A stretch of 64,000 nucleotides of DNA from Lachnospiraceae bacterium (GCA_021770245.1 JAETRI010000010.1:36556-100555), one strand, 5' to 3'. Positions 53,749 to 62,523 are shown, counted from the stretch's first letter. A program made the numbers and translations. The notes: generated by a model from the sequence alone, not told the origin.

Positions 53749-53777
53749 ATCTACCTTCTTTCCGCCGCCTGCGCGGC
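53749..53777 (-). promoter_or_regulatory. Hairpin-SD leader module before glgB
   Basis: GCCGC / GCGGC stem, 4-nt loop (53764-53777), then GGAAAGAAGGTAGAT (15 nt) and the ATG. Confidence 0.7.
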
Positions 53778-53806
53778 ATGACTCCACGGCCCCCCATGGC
53801 CGCAAA

Positions 53807-56800
53807 TCATTCTATTATGAAATCCCCCTCATGCAGAATGATCATATCGTCATCATCGTACCTCTTTGCGAGGATCACGTCCATGAAGTGTTTCGGTGTT
53901 TTTTTATTCGCATGGTCGATCGCCCTGTTTACGATCTCCCGCACATCCTTCACCGTAACCACATGATCGATGGTCTGCATGCCTTCAATACAGGTGTGCA
54001 GGGCAAGTCTGCCCAGCTCATCGATGGCATATTCCTGCATCTTGGCGTACTGGCAGCCATAGGCCACCAGCGTGCCGTTATCCAGGGCCTCGATATCAAA
54101 CCTGGCATTAAAGAAGGGCTCCATTTCCGGATTTTCCGTTTCGAGCGTTCGGATATTCCGTTTTGTATCTATCAGGATCACCAGGATCCCACGGCTATCC
54201 TGATCCAGGGCCGCCAACAGCTCCTGCATACCGTCGCGGCCGATTTCCCCTGCGCGCTCAATGATTATGGCGCCGCCGGAGAGCTTCTCTATGATTTCCG
54301 AAGGATCCTTTTTCCCGCCGTTTAAGGCCGGGCCGGACATTTTGGCCAGCTTTCCGGAAAAATTCCGATCCTTTTCCCGCATGTCTTTAATCACGTTTTT
54401 AGCCAGCTCCATGGTATCTGAGCCGGGATCTCCGGTGATAATAAGATTGCCCGTATAGGCCGCAAGGCTCAGCTTATCCAGAGCGCCGGTCATCCGCTTC
54501 ATTGCGCCCTTCGTAGGAACAAAGGAAGAAAACAGCCGCTTTTCCTCCGGGCTGAGGCCTCTGTTCTTCTCCCTGCCCTCCTTCGGTTCCATCCGCCGTC
54601 CCCTGCTCTCCGGCATGCTTCCCCGGGAAACGCCTCTCTCCGTGATTTCTTCCGGAACATCCGCCCGAACCATATCTCCCTCAGGGAAGCCTTCCTGCGC
54701 ATTTCTCCGGATCCGGTTTCCCGCCGGCCGCTCCTCCGGCATCCTTCTGCGCGGCATGCTTTCTGCGGCGGTCTCCTCCGGTACATTTCCCTCCGGCTGG
54801 CCCTCACGCATATCTCTGCGCGGCATGCCTTCTACGGCGGTCTCCTCCGGTACATTTCCCTCCGGCTGGCTCTCACGCATATCTCTGCGCGGCATGCCTT
54901 CCCCGGGCTGATCCTCACGCACGTTTCTTCCCGGCATATTTTCCCCGGGAATGCTCTCCGTCTCGTTTTCCTGCGCAAAATTTCCTCTGACAGGAGTCCC
55001 CTGCGGCGCCCGGGTTTGAGAAAGCCGCACCTCTTCCTCCGCCGGTCCGGCATCTCTTTCCGACATCCTCCGCTGTGTCCTTTCTTCTACACCATCCGTA
55101 TCACGGCGAGGCATCTCCGGCATAGCGGCATCCGATCCGTGCAGGTCGGTTTCCGTACGGAGCTTTTCCTCCTCCGGGCCCTTCCCCACCGGACGGTTCT
55201 CCTGCACCTTTCGGCTGTCCGGCTCTGCAGCTCTCTCGTCCCGGTCCGCTATCGGCATTCCTTTCTCAGGCACAAAACGATCCGTGTCGTCCGAACCACG
55301 CCGTCCCCCTTCCGGCGCTCTCCCGTCCGCTTCCCTGCGGTTCAAAAGCCCGGCATTCGGGACCGCTTCCGGACGATTTCCGGTTTCGGCCCCATCCTCC
55401 TTTCCGGCACGATCCTTATCCGGCGCGGATGACGCCCTTTTCAAGGCGTTGTTCACCTCCTCCGCAGCCCATATCTTGGTCTGGGCGGAAATCACGTTAT
55501 CGGAAGGCTGCCTTCTGCTCTCCACGGGAATCTGCTCCTCCTTCTGCAGCTTTTCGAGAACTCCTTCCCTGGAAGAGGTATCGAAATCACGCAGCAGCGT
55601 ACCGGTTTCCTCCTGCATCCGGTCCTGAAGCTGACGGCGGCGCTTCTCCTCGTTCACCTGCTTCACTTTTTCCCATTCCTTCATAACGTCTTCTATATTC
55701 ATCTGGCCGGTGATCTGCTTTTCCACCTGCCTTTCATCCGCTCCGGCGGAATACTCCCGGGAAGAATCGTCTTTAGAACCGCTGTTTTTCTCGTCCGGGT
55801 TCCCGTCGGCGGACGTCCGGGAACCGGAATGTTCTTCAAAGGCCTGGGACGGACGAACGGGCACCGGACCGGGCTGAGGCGGCAGAACGGCGCGCATTCC
55901 CTCTTCCGGGCCTCTGCTGTCGGCGGCGCGCATATTTTCCACAAATTTTATCTTTTCCCGGGCATTCGTCTGCTCTACAGGCTTTCTGCTTTCATATTCC
56001 TGTCGTTTAGCGTCATAATCGGGCCGCAGGCTTTCATAGACCTGCATGCTCCCATAGGCCCTTCTGCCTCTCTCATATCCTGCCCGACCGTTTTCTTCAT
56101 AAGAACCGGCTGACCGAGAAGAGTCCTGCTCCCTGCCATCGTAATCGGACCCGGTTTCCTGCGGAGTCCTCCCGTCTGCGTCTGCGGCCTCTCCCCATCC
56201 CGTCGAAACATCCTGGCGTACATCCGTCTCCTCGGGCCGTATGCTTCCGTAACCGGCCTGCATATCCCCGTAACCATACTGTTGCGTATCATACCGATAG
56301 GAATCCTGGCCATAGCCGTATTGAGTCTGCCCGGACTGCGTTCCGGCATGGTCATTCGCATCGGTATCATAACCCGGCCGGGCCTGATCATAACCATATT
56401 GCTCCTGGCCATAGCCGCGCTGACTTTGATCATAGCCATATTGTTCCGGATCGTAACCGGATTGAGTTTGGTCATAGCTATACTGCTCCTGACCATAGCC
56501 GGACTGGGTTTGATCATATTCATACTGCGTCTGGCCATAGCCGGGCTGCGTCTGACCGTAACCGGACTGACTCACATCATAACCGCCCTGAGCCCGGCCA
56601 TACCCGGCCTGATCTCCGTCATAGCCCTGACCATAGCCTGGCTGGCCTGCGTCATAACCGTAACTGCCCGCATCATAACCGGGCTGCGCCTGGCCATAGT
56701 CATAAGCAGGCTGGCCATAGCCAGGCTGGCTTTGATCATAGCCATACTGGCCCATGTCGTAACCTACCTGATTTTGGTCATAGCCATATTGATTCCCGTC

Positions 56801-57805
56801 ATAACCGGCCTGGCCTGCGTCATAACCGTACTGATTCCCGTCATAACCAGCCTGGCCTGCGTCATAACCGTACTGATTCCCGTCATAACCGGCCTGGCTT
56901 CCGTCATAGCCGGACTGAGCCTGATCATAACCATACCCCTGATCCTGCCCATAGCCATACATCCTCTGCTGTTCCTGATACAACTGCTCCCGATATTGCT
57001 GCAGAGACATGCCCTCCTGAAAGGTCTGCCCGTTCTGCCAAACCTCCTTCATGCTCTCCGCCAGCTCTTTCTGTAAATTGAGGGTATTATACTTCCCCAT
57101 ATCCATGGCTTTTACCTGGATATCCTGTTCCCCTTTTCCCTTTCCGCCCGCGCTCTTTTGGGAATCTCCCGGCACGTTCAGGCCCTGTTTACGCATCATA
57201 TAAGCGTCGAATTTCTGCTGCTGCGCCGGGGACAACGGCTGATGAAGCAATTTCAGCTCCATCGCCTTCATCACATACTTCCCTTCCCCAAACCAGAGGA
57301 TCAGTTCATCGCATTCTTCCACACACTTCGTAGCCAGCCCTACCCTGTGATACAGGTATGCCAGCTCATAGGCCCATCTCTCCTTATACTCTTTCTTCTT
57401 CATCTCCTCCAGGACGCCGATCCGCTCCTCGAGGCTCACATCCTGCGCTTCATACAGCTTATACTGCAAAACATAGCGGCTGCTGTCACCGGGCGCAATC
57501 TGGACAAATTGTTTATAATACTCGATGGCTCCCAGCACGTCCCCCATTTTAATTGCAAGCTCACACAGGGAATAAATGATCATCCTGCCGCCGGGATGCC
57601 GCTCGTTTGCCATCTCCAGCAGAGCCTTCGCATCGTCATATCTTCTGTTCGCATTATAGACGTCGCTGACCGTACAAAGCATCATCACGCTTTTTACCCT
57701 GCTCCAGTCTATGGTATCCGCTATCTTCGCGGCCTGTGCATATTTTTTCTGGGAATTCAGCGCCCTGATCTCCTCCGCCCGTATCTTATATTCGTATTTA
57801 TCCAA
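53807..57805 (-). CDS. Very large TPR / Tyr-Gly-Gln-rich / pseudo-AAA protein
   Basis: 1332 residues from a TTG at 57805 (AGAGGTGG just upstream; no ATG fits). Region 1-230: TPR-like helices (LNSQKKYAQAAKIADTIDW, GAIEYYKQFVQIAPGDSSRYVLQYKLYEA). Region about 275-530: a low-complexity stretch of Y, G, Q and D with units such as QYGYDAGQAGYDGN. Region about 560-1080: highly charged, disordered, with repeats like MPRRDMREGQPEGNVPEET. Region about 1100-1332: an AAA-like domain, but with GDPGSDTM in place of GxxGxGK[ST] and IIIERA in place of a Walker B DE, so probably no ATPase. I do not know a named function. It has its own promoter. Confidence 0.8.
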   Translation of the reverse strand: MDKYEYKIRAEEIRALNSQKKYAQAAKIADTIDWSRVKSVMMLCTVSDVYNANRRYDDAKALLEMANERHPGGRMIIYSLCELAIKMGDVLGAIEYYKQFVQIAPGDSSRYVLQYKLYEAQDVSLEERIGVLEEMKKKEYKERWAYELAYLYHRVGLATKCVEECDELILWFGEGKYVMKAMELKLLHQPLSPAQQQKFDAYMMRKQGLNVPGDSQKSAGGKGKGEQDIQVKAMDMGKYNTLNLQKELAESMKEVWQNGQTFQEGMSLQQYREQLYQEQQRMYGYGQDQGYGYDQAQSGYDGSQAGYDGNQYGYDAGQAGYDGNQYGYDAGQAGYDGNQYGYDQNQVGYDMGQYGYDQSQPGYGQPAYDYGQAQPGYDAGSYGYDAGQPGYGQGYDGDQAGYGRAQGGYDVSQSGYGQTQPGYGQTQYEYDQTQSGYGQEQYSYDQTQSGYDPEQYGYDQSQRGYGQEQYGYDQARPGYDTDANDHAGTQSGQTQYGYGQDSYRYDTQQYGYGDMQAGYGSIRPEETDVRQDVSTGWGEAADADGRTPQETGSDYDGREQDSSRSAGSYEENGRAGYERGRRAYGSMQVYESLRPDYDAKRQEYESRKPVEQTNAREKIKFVENMRAADSRGPEEGMRAVLPPQPGPVPVRPSQAFEEHSGSRTSADGNPDEKNSGSKDDSSREYSAGADERQVEKQITGQMNIEDVMKEWEKVKQVNEEKRRRQLQDRMQEETGTLLRDFDTSSREGVLEKLQKEEQIPVESRRQPSDNVISAQTKIWAAEEVNNALKRASSAPDKDRAGKEDGAETGNRPEAVPNAGLLNRREADGRAPEGGRRGSDDTDRFVPEKGMPIADRDERAAEPDSRKVQENRPVGKGPEEEKLRTETDLHGSDAAMPEMPRRDTDGVEERTQRRMSERDAGPAEEEVRLSQTRAPQGTPVRGNFAQENETESIPGENMPGRNVREDQPGEGMPRRDMRESQPEGNVPEETAVEGMPRRDMREGQPEGNVPEETAAESMPRRRMPEERPAGNRIRRNAQEGFPEGDMVRADVPEEITERGVSRGSMPESRGRRMEPKEGREKNRGLSPEEKRLFSSFVPTKGAMKRMTGALDKLSLAAYTGNLIITGDPGSDTMELAKNVIKDMREKDRNFSGKLAKMSGPALNGGKKDPSEIIEKLSGGAIIIERAGEIGRDGMQELLAALDQDSRGILVILIDTKRNIRTLETENPEMEPFFNARFDIEALDNGTLVAYGCQYAKMQEYAIDELGRLALHTCIEGMQTIDHVVTVKDVREIVNRAIDHANKKTPKHFMDVILAKRYDDDDMIILHEGDFIIE
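54760..54900 (-). repeat. Coding repeat in the charged region of the large TPR protein
   Basis: Two near-identical copies of a unit encoding MPRRDMRE(G/S)QPEGNVPEET, followed by a shorter third copy. Confidence 0.7.
56270..56975 (-). repeat. Tandem Tyr-Gly-Gln coding repeats (minisatellite)
   Basis: A 42-bp unit at 56791-56832 is repeated at 56833-56874 with one change, and again in part from 56875; around it are degenerate 21- to 30-bp units with the same GYDQ-type coding pattern. Copy number is likely to vary between strains. Confidence 0.85.
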
Positions 57806-57863
57806 AATGCCACCTCTACCGTATATCTCAGTAATGAGCCTTCCGGCCCACTTTTTGCATATA

Positions 57864-57892
57864 AGTTTACCATAACAGGACGTCTGCGACAA
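57864..57892 (-). promoter_or_regulatory. Promoter of the large TPR gene
   Basis: TTGTCG (57887-57892) and TAAACT (57864-57869) on the minus strand, 17-nt spacer. Confidence 0.7.
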
Positions 57893-57991
57893 GTCCGTAA
57901 AACTTCTTACTCCGCAAAATCATTATCTTACCTCCCATATTTTGGAAGTATTTTAATGTATGGCCGCTTTTACATGGCAAATGATCCTCAC

Positions 57992-58072
57992 GCCAAACGC
58001 ATGAATGGCCCTGAGGCCCCGGAGACACCCCTGCCCGTCCCCGAGGCGTGTGATGAGCACAGAGGGGACCAT
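57992..58072 (+). repeat. R2 GC-rich intergenic repeat, copy 6
   Basis: CAAACGCATGAATGGCCCTGAGGCC, a GC-rich core, and a GTCCCC … GGGGAC stem. It lies between two divergent promoters, so it does not serve an upstream gene here. Confidence 0.75.
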
Positions 58073-58083
58073 ACAAAAATGTC

Positions 58084-58112
58084 TGGACAACATGCCGCTT
58101 CCATGCTATATT
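58084..58112 (+). promoter_or_regulatory. Promoter of the ABC-F leader
   Basis: TGGACA (58084-58089) and TATATT (58107-58112), 17-nt spacer. Predicted start near 58119, which gives a leader of about 385 nt. Confidence 0.75.
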
Positions 58113-58170
58113 GAAGAAGCTGATTGAAATCCATAAAAAACATCACCTATCAAGAAAGGAAACACCTGCA

Positions 58171-58182
58171 ATGCGGAAGTAA
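58171..58182 (+). CDS. Candidate leader peptide MRK of the ABC-F gene
   Basis: ATG CGG AAG TAA with AAAGGA ten bases upstream. Very short upstream ORFs are known before some antibiotic-induced ABC-F genes, where drug-slowed ribosomes prevent termination. Translation is not shown. Confidence 0.45.
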   Translation: MRK

Positions 58183-58443
58183 TCTGGATCTCCATCCACA
58201 CCAAAAAGGTACCTCTGTTGTTTAAGGCCGGCCGTTCAATCCGGTCTGTTTCGGCGGACAGGTATCCCTTTTCTTACCGGAGTTCAGATAAACCGTATCC
58301 ATAACGGACACAGGTGTTTTTTTCATCCCCCTTATTCCGGCCGGCGCCGGAACGAACGGGCCGCCTGCATCCTTGTTCGGGCAAAACCGGCATCGGGCCC
58401 GGCTTTGAGTCCTTAATATCCTGTGGATTGGCAATATCTCTTT

Positions 58444-58472
58444 TCCTCCGGTGCGTGTCGGGGGATTTTTTT
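58444..58472 (+). terminator. Intrinsic terminator directly before the ABC-F gene
   Basis: TCCTCCG / CGGGGGA 7-bp stem, 8-nt loop, then seven U (58466-58472). It ends 31 nt before the start codon, so it must be passed for expression. Confidence 0.8.
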
Positions 58473-58503
58473 CTGTTCTGCCCGTTTTGAGGAGTGAAAA
58501 TCC

Positions 58504-60054
58504 ATGTCTGTCATACAAATTAATAACCTTACCATAAACCATAAAAAGGATCTGCACCCCCTTCTCCTCGATTTTTCCTTTACTCTGAACGAAGGGGAGC
58601 GGGCCGTAATCATCAGCGAGGAAGGGAACGGAAAATCGACTCTCCTGAAACTTATTTATGATGCATCCCTGGTATCGGATTATGTGGAGTATACCGGAGA
58701 AATCCTCACGCAGGGAAGCATCCTGGCCTATCTGCCTCAGGAATTCCCCGCCGGGAAGAAAGACTCAAGCGTTTACGAATACTGTCTGGATACCCCTGCA
58801 TTTTTAGAGCAGACGCCGAAGGAGCTGGCCGCGCTGGCATCCTCCCTGTGGCTTCCCGGAGATTTTTTTTACTCCGACCAGCCGGCCGGTACGCTCTCCG
58901 GCGGGGAAAAGGTAAAGCTGCAGATCGCTCTTCTTTGCATGATGCAGCCCGATGCTTTTCTCCTGGATGAGCCGTCCAACGATATCGATATCGAAACGCT
59001 GGAATGGCTGGAAAACTTTCTCAATACCTGCGGCAAAAGCGTCCTCTACGTCTCCCACGACGAGACGCTCATCGAGCGCACGGCGAATGTGATCATCCAT
59101 TTGGAGCAGGTGAGAAGAAAGACTCTGCCCCGTACCACCGTGGTGCATATGCCCTATCGGGAATATATGCGCAGCAGGCAGGAGGCTTTCTGCCGCCAGG
59201 AGCAGCTGGCCGCCAACGAACGCCGGGAATATCAAAAACAGATGGAACGCTTCCGCCGCATCGAACAGAAGGTGGAATCCATGCAGGCCGGTATCAGCCG
59301 TCAGGATCCCCACGACGGACGGCTGCTAAAGAAAAAAATGAAGGCGGTAAAAAGCCAGGAACGGCGTTTTGAAAAGGATCGGGAAAATATGACGGAAGCG
59401 CCGGACATGGAGCAGGCGATCTTTGTGAAAATCTGTCCCCAAAACCGTCTCCCCGCAGGAAAAACCGTCCTGGACTTCACTTGTGACAGGCTGACCGTTT
59501 CGGACCGCGTCCTGGCCGGAAACATCGCCCTGCGCGTCACAGGGGCGGAAAAAATATGCATTATCGGCCGTAACGGTATCGGAAAAACCACCTTATTAAA
59601 ACAGATCGCCGCCCTCCTCCTGCCCCGGCCCGATCTGAAGGTTTCCTATATGCCCCAGGATTATGCCGACCTGCTGCCGGAGGACCTCACACCCGTGGAA
59701 TATCTCATGCGTACCGGGGACAAGGATGAGATCACCACCATCCGCACCTATCTGGGCAGCATGCATTATACGGCGGATGAAATGTCCCATCGTACAGGCG
59801 AGCTTTCCGGCGGACAGAAGGCCAAGCTTCTCTTTCTGAAGATGAGTCTGGAAGGCGCAAACTGCCTGATTCTGGACGAACCCACCCGCAATTTCTCGCC
59901 CCTGTCCGGCCCGGTCATCAGGCAGGTGTTACAGGAATTTCCCGGAGCCATCATCAGCATTTCCCACGACAGGAAATACATCCGGGAGGTGTGTACCAAG
60001 GTATATCGGCTGACGGAAAACGGCCTTCTTCCCGTTCCCCGGCCGGAGATATAG
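58504..60054 (+). CDS. ABC-F ATPase, possible antibiotic-resistance (ribosome protection) type
   Basis: 516 residues with two ABC domains and no membrane segments. Domain 1: Walker A EEGNGKST, signature LSGGEKVKL, LLDEPSNDIDIETLEWL. A charged linker follows (about 190-300, EYQKQMERFRRIEQKVESM). Domain 2: GRNGIGKTT, LSGGQKAKL, LDEPTRNFSPLSGP. ABC-F proteins bind the ribosomal E site and act as translation factors; some expel macrolides, lincosamides, streptogramins or pleuromutilins. The EPTRNFSPLS form occurs in clostridial resistance-type members. The long leader with a terminator favours an inducible resistance role. Which drug, if any, is unknown. Confidence 0.88.
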   Translation: MSVIQINNLTINHKKDLHPLLLDFSFTLNEGERAVIISEEGNGKSTLLKLIYDASLVSDYVEYTGEILTQGSILAYLPQEFPAGKKDSSVYEYCLDTPAFLEQTPKELAALASSLWLPGDFFYSDQPAGTLSGGEKVKLQIALLCMMQPDAFLLDEPSNDIDIETLEWLENFLNTCGKSVLYVSHDETLIERTANVIIHLEQVRRKTLPRTTVVHMPYREYMRSRQEAFCRQEQLAANERREYQKQMERFRRIEQKVESMQAGISRQDPHDGRLLKKKMKAVKSQERRFEKDRENMTEAPDMEQAIFVKICPQNRLPAGKTVLDFTCDRLTVSDRVLAGNIALRVTGAEKICIIGRNGIGKTTLLKQIAALLLPRPDLKVSYMPQDYADLLPEDLTPVEYLMRTGDKDEITTIRTYLGSMHYTADEMSHRTGELSGGQKAKLLFLKMSLEGANCLILDEPTRNFSPLSGPVIRQVLQEFPGAIISISHDRKYIREVCTKVYRLTENGLLPVPRPEI

Positions 60055-60118
60055 CCGTAAAGGGCTGCTGTGGGATGTCTCACGCAGCAGCCCTCCGCTA
60101 TTTGGCCAAGTGCCGCCC

Positions 60119-62062
60119 TCAATCCTCCTCATACCGGATTTCCACATCCGGTACGTATTTTCTTTCCATCTGATGCCTGGCCTTACGGTTTTCCGCCGTA
60201 TCGAAAATGATGGAAAAGTCATAATCCGGCGGGTACATTTCACTGGCCGCCACCTTCAGCTGCAGCCGTTTATAATTCACATAGCTTTTTTTCCTCTGGA
60301 TCTGCACTCCCACCTCCCCTCTGTCATTGGCTGGGGAGAATACGATTCCCAGTTTTCTCTGGGGATACACCATCACGCTGTCCCCTATACGGAACCGGGA
60401 CGCGATTTCCTCCTTTCTGTCTGCGGGCTTCTCCACGCGGGCCTTTATCCTGGACGGGCCCTCTTGTCTTTGTTCTTTTGTATCCTCCCCTTGAAGCACA
60501 TGCGTCTTCCCATCCGGCGCCTGCTTTCCGTTTCTATTTCTATTTCCATAGGCCGCCCGGCCCGCCCGTTCCAGCAGTTTTTCCGGCATACCCAGCCTGC
60601 GGGCGATGTGAAGAGCACAGCTCTCCCCGCTCTCTCCCATCTCCAGACGGTAGAGGGGACGAAGGCTTTCCCGATCGAACGCCATTCTGGCATTGATCAC
60701 GCCCTCCGCCGCGTTTCCGTATTCCTTCACCTCCGGATAATGGGTGGTGACCAGGAAAAGGCAGCCCCGATTTTGCAGTTCCTCCAGCACTGCCACGGCA
60801 ATGCCCATCCCCTCCGCCGGATCGGTTCCGCTGCCCAGCTCGTCCATGAGCACCAGGCTCTCCCGATCCGCCTTTTCCAGGATTCGGATCACATTCCTGA
60901 TATGGGAGGAAAAGGTGGACAGGTTTTCGTGGATGCTCTGCCCGTCTCCCACATCGCAGAATACGTCCGCATGCATGGCCAGATCCGCTTCCTCGCAGGG
61001 TACATGCAGACCGCATTGGGCCATCACCGAGAGCAGGCCCACCGTTTTGAGCGCCACGGTTTTCCCTCCCGTATTAGGCCCTGTGATAATTACTCCCCTT
61101 ATTTCGTCTCCGAACCGGATATTCAGCGGCACAGGCTTCTCCCCGGAGAGCAGCGGATGTCTTCCGTTTTTGATCAGAATCCTTCTGCAGGTGTTCAGCC
61201 GGGGCGCCGATGCGCGCATGGATACGCTGAGCTTTCCCTTGGCAAAAATAAAATCCAGTTCTTCCATATAATCCAGGTTTCTCATGATCCCGTCCTGTGT
61301 ATCCCCCACCATGGCAGACAGGGTATAAAGGATGATCTTCTCCTCGTTTTCTTCTTCCACCTTCAGCCGCTCCAGTTCCTCCGTCAGCTTTGCCACCGCG
61401 GACGGTTCGATGAAAAGAGTCGCACCCGTAGAAGAAATATCGATTACACTCCCGGGAACTTTCCCTTTATATTCCCTTTTTACGGGAAGGGTATATCGGC
61501 CGTTTCTGGCAGACACAAAGCTCTCGCTGAAATAAGCCTTCGAACCGCGCAGGATCCCGTCCAGCTTCATTTTGATCTGGCTCTCCGTCTGTTCCTGCCG
61601 GCGGCGGATGATGCGAAGCTCCCTGCTGGCGTCGTCCTCCACCCGTTCTCCCCGGATGCACCGCTCGATTTCCTCCTGCAGCGGCGTTAACTCCTCCATC
61701 CCGTTTCCGAATCCGGCGATCCCGGGAGCCGTGTCCCCGCATCGTTTCAGGTATCGCACCAGCCGCGCCACGAGCACCGCAAACTGCCTTATCTCGTTCA
61801 GTTCCCGGGCAGAAAGCATCCCGCCCATCCCTGCCTTTTGTACCGTTTCCCGTATGCCGTCCATGCTTCCTGCCGGCGGCGTACCGAAGGCATCCAGCAC
61901 TCTGCGGGCCTCCGTTGTTTCGCAGATGGCCGCTTCCGCTCGGTCCTGTTCCCAAAAAGGCTTCATTTCCTCAAACCGCCTCCTCGATCTCTCACAACCC
62001 GCAGCCTCTTTCAGCCATTCTTTAATTTGATTAAATTCCAGCATCTCATCGATATCGTTCAT
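60119..62062 (-). CDS. MutS2-like ATPase lacking the Smr domain
   Basis: 647 residues. The core has MutS domain III-like helices, then domain V: TGPNTGGKTVALKTVGL (Walker A), CDVGDGQSIHENLSTFSSHI, LVLMDELGSGTDPAEG (Walker B and signature). Full MutS2 is near 790 residues and ends in a Smr nuclease domain; here the C-terminus is short (YPPDYDFSIIFDTAENRKARHQMERKY) and no Smr motif is seen. MutS2 is reported to act on recombination intermediates and, in Bacillus, on collided ribosomes; a Smr-less form could bind but not cut. ATG at 62062 follows a hairpin-SD module (AGATGGGAG). Confidence 0.85.
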   Translation of the reverse strand: MNDIDEMLEFNQIKEWLKEAAGCERSRRRFEEMKPFWEQDRAEAAICETTEARRVLDAFGTPPAGSMDGIRETVQKAGMGGMLSARELNEIRQFAVLVARLVRYLKRCGDTAPGIAGFGNGMEELTPLQEEIERCIRGERVEDDASRELRIIRRRQEQTESQIKMKLDGILRGSKAYFSESFVSARNGRYTLPVKREYKGKVPGSVIDISSTGATLFIEPSAVAKLTEELERLKVEEENEEKIILYTLSAMVGDTQDGIMRNLDYMEELDFIFAKGKLSVSMRASAPRLNTCRRILIKNGRHPLLSGEKPVPLNIRFGDEIRGVIITGPNTGGKTVALKTVGLLSVMAQCGLHVPCEEADLAMHADVFCDVGDGQSIHENLSTFSSHIRNVIRILEKADRESLVLMDELGSGTDPAEGMGIAVAVLEELQNRGCLFLVTTHYPEVKEYGNAAEGVINARMAFDRESLRPLYRLEMGESGESCALHIARRLGMPEKLLERAGRAAYGNRNRNGKQAPDGKTHVLQGEDTKEQRQEGPSRIKARVEKPADRKEEIASRFRIGDSVMVYPQRKLGIVFSPANDRGEVGVQIQRKKSYVNYKRLQLKVAASEMYPPDYDFSIIFDTAENRKARHQMERKYVPDVEIRYEED

Positions 62063-62093
62063 TATTGGCTCCCATCTGCGCGCTTTGGCGCGC
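62063..62093 (-). promoter_or_regulatory. Hairpin-SD leader module before the mutS2-like gene
   Basis: GCGCGC / GCGCGC stem, 4-nt loop (62078-62093), then AGATGGGAGCCAATA (15 nt) and the ATG. Two further hairpins follow at 62104-62120 and 62124-62140 (TGCGTGC / GCACGCA). Confidence 0.75.
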
Positions 62094-62159
62094 GTACAAA
62101 TCAGGGAGAATCCTGCTCCCCTCTGCGTGCCAGGCACGCAACACTAACCTTTTCCACAC

Positions 62160-62191
62160 AAAAAATCCACGGAGTCTGTCCCCATGGATTT
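62160..62191 (-). terminator. Second terminator-like hairpin in the mutS2-like leader
   Basis: AAATCCA / TGGATTT stem with inner GG/CC pairs; six U follow on the minus strand. Confidence 0.6.
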
Positions 62192-62344
62192 CTTTTCCGA
62201 AAAGATGCCTCGGATTTCACCGGCCGTAGACGAACGCCTCCTGCCGCAGCATGTCGGGAGGAGCCAAGACACGTCCCGGTCCGCCGGATACGGGAAATCC
62301 GGCGGGCGCAGATAACCTGCCGCATCCGCCAACCGTTCAACTAC

Positions 62345-62376
62345 AAAAAGGGTATATCCCACACAGGAATATACCC
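62345..62376 (-). terminator. First intrinsic terminator in the mutS2-like leader
   Basis: GGGTATAT / ATATACCC, 8-bp stem, 11-nt loop, then five U on the minus strand. About 205 nt after the promoter at 62557-62585. Confidence 0.75.
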
Positions 62377-62484
62377 AATCCTCCAAGACCGATATATTAC
62401 GCAGAACCTGTTCGGAAATTCCATCAGGGCAGACTTCCAGAGCGAAACGAAAACACCAAGCATGCTCTTTCCTGCCTGATCACG

Positions 62485-62523
62485 CTATTCGCTATCTTTC
62501 CTCACATTTCCTGCACTTAACAC
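62485..62523 (-). CDS. Candidate leader peptide of the mutS2-like gene (12 codons)
   Basis: GTG start at 62523, encoding LSAGNVRKDSE, TAG stop. An SD (GAGAGG, 62531-62536) lies seven bases upstream. Its size, GTG start and AGAGG-type SD resemble the candidate hflX leader ORF. Confidence 0.45.
   Translation of the reverse strand: MLSAGNVRKDSE

Larger units (their letters stand above)
58119..58503 (+). promoter_or_regulatory. Long 5' leader of the ABC-F gene, candidate attenuator
   Basis: It contains a three-codon ORF (58171-58182), a 9-nt sequence at 58160-58168 that is complementary to CAGGTGTTT at 58311-58319 with a U run after it, ACCGGAG at 58276-58282 that is complementary to 58446-58452, and an intrinsic terminator at 58444-58472. 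The two long-range pairings would compete with ribosome occupancy of the small ORF and with the terminator, respectively. Confidence 0.6.

Noticed and set aside
62144..62386. 80-codon minus-strand frame in the mutS2-like leader
   Set aside because: It runs through two terminator hairpins, so the reading frame is most likely accidental.
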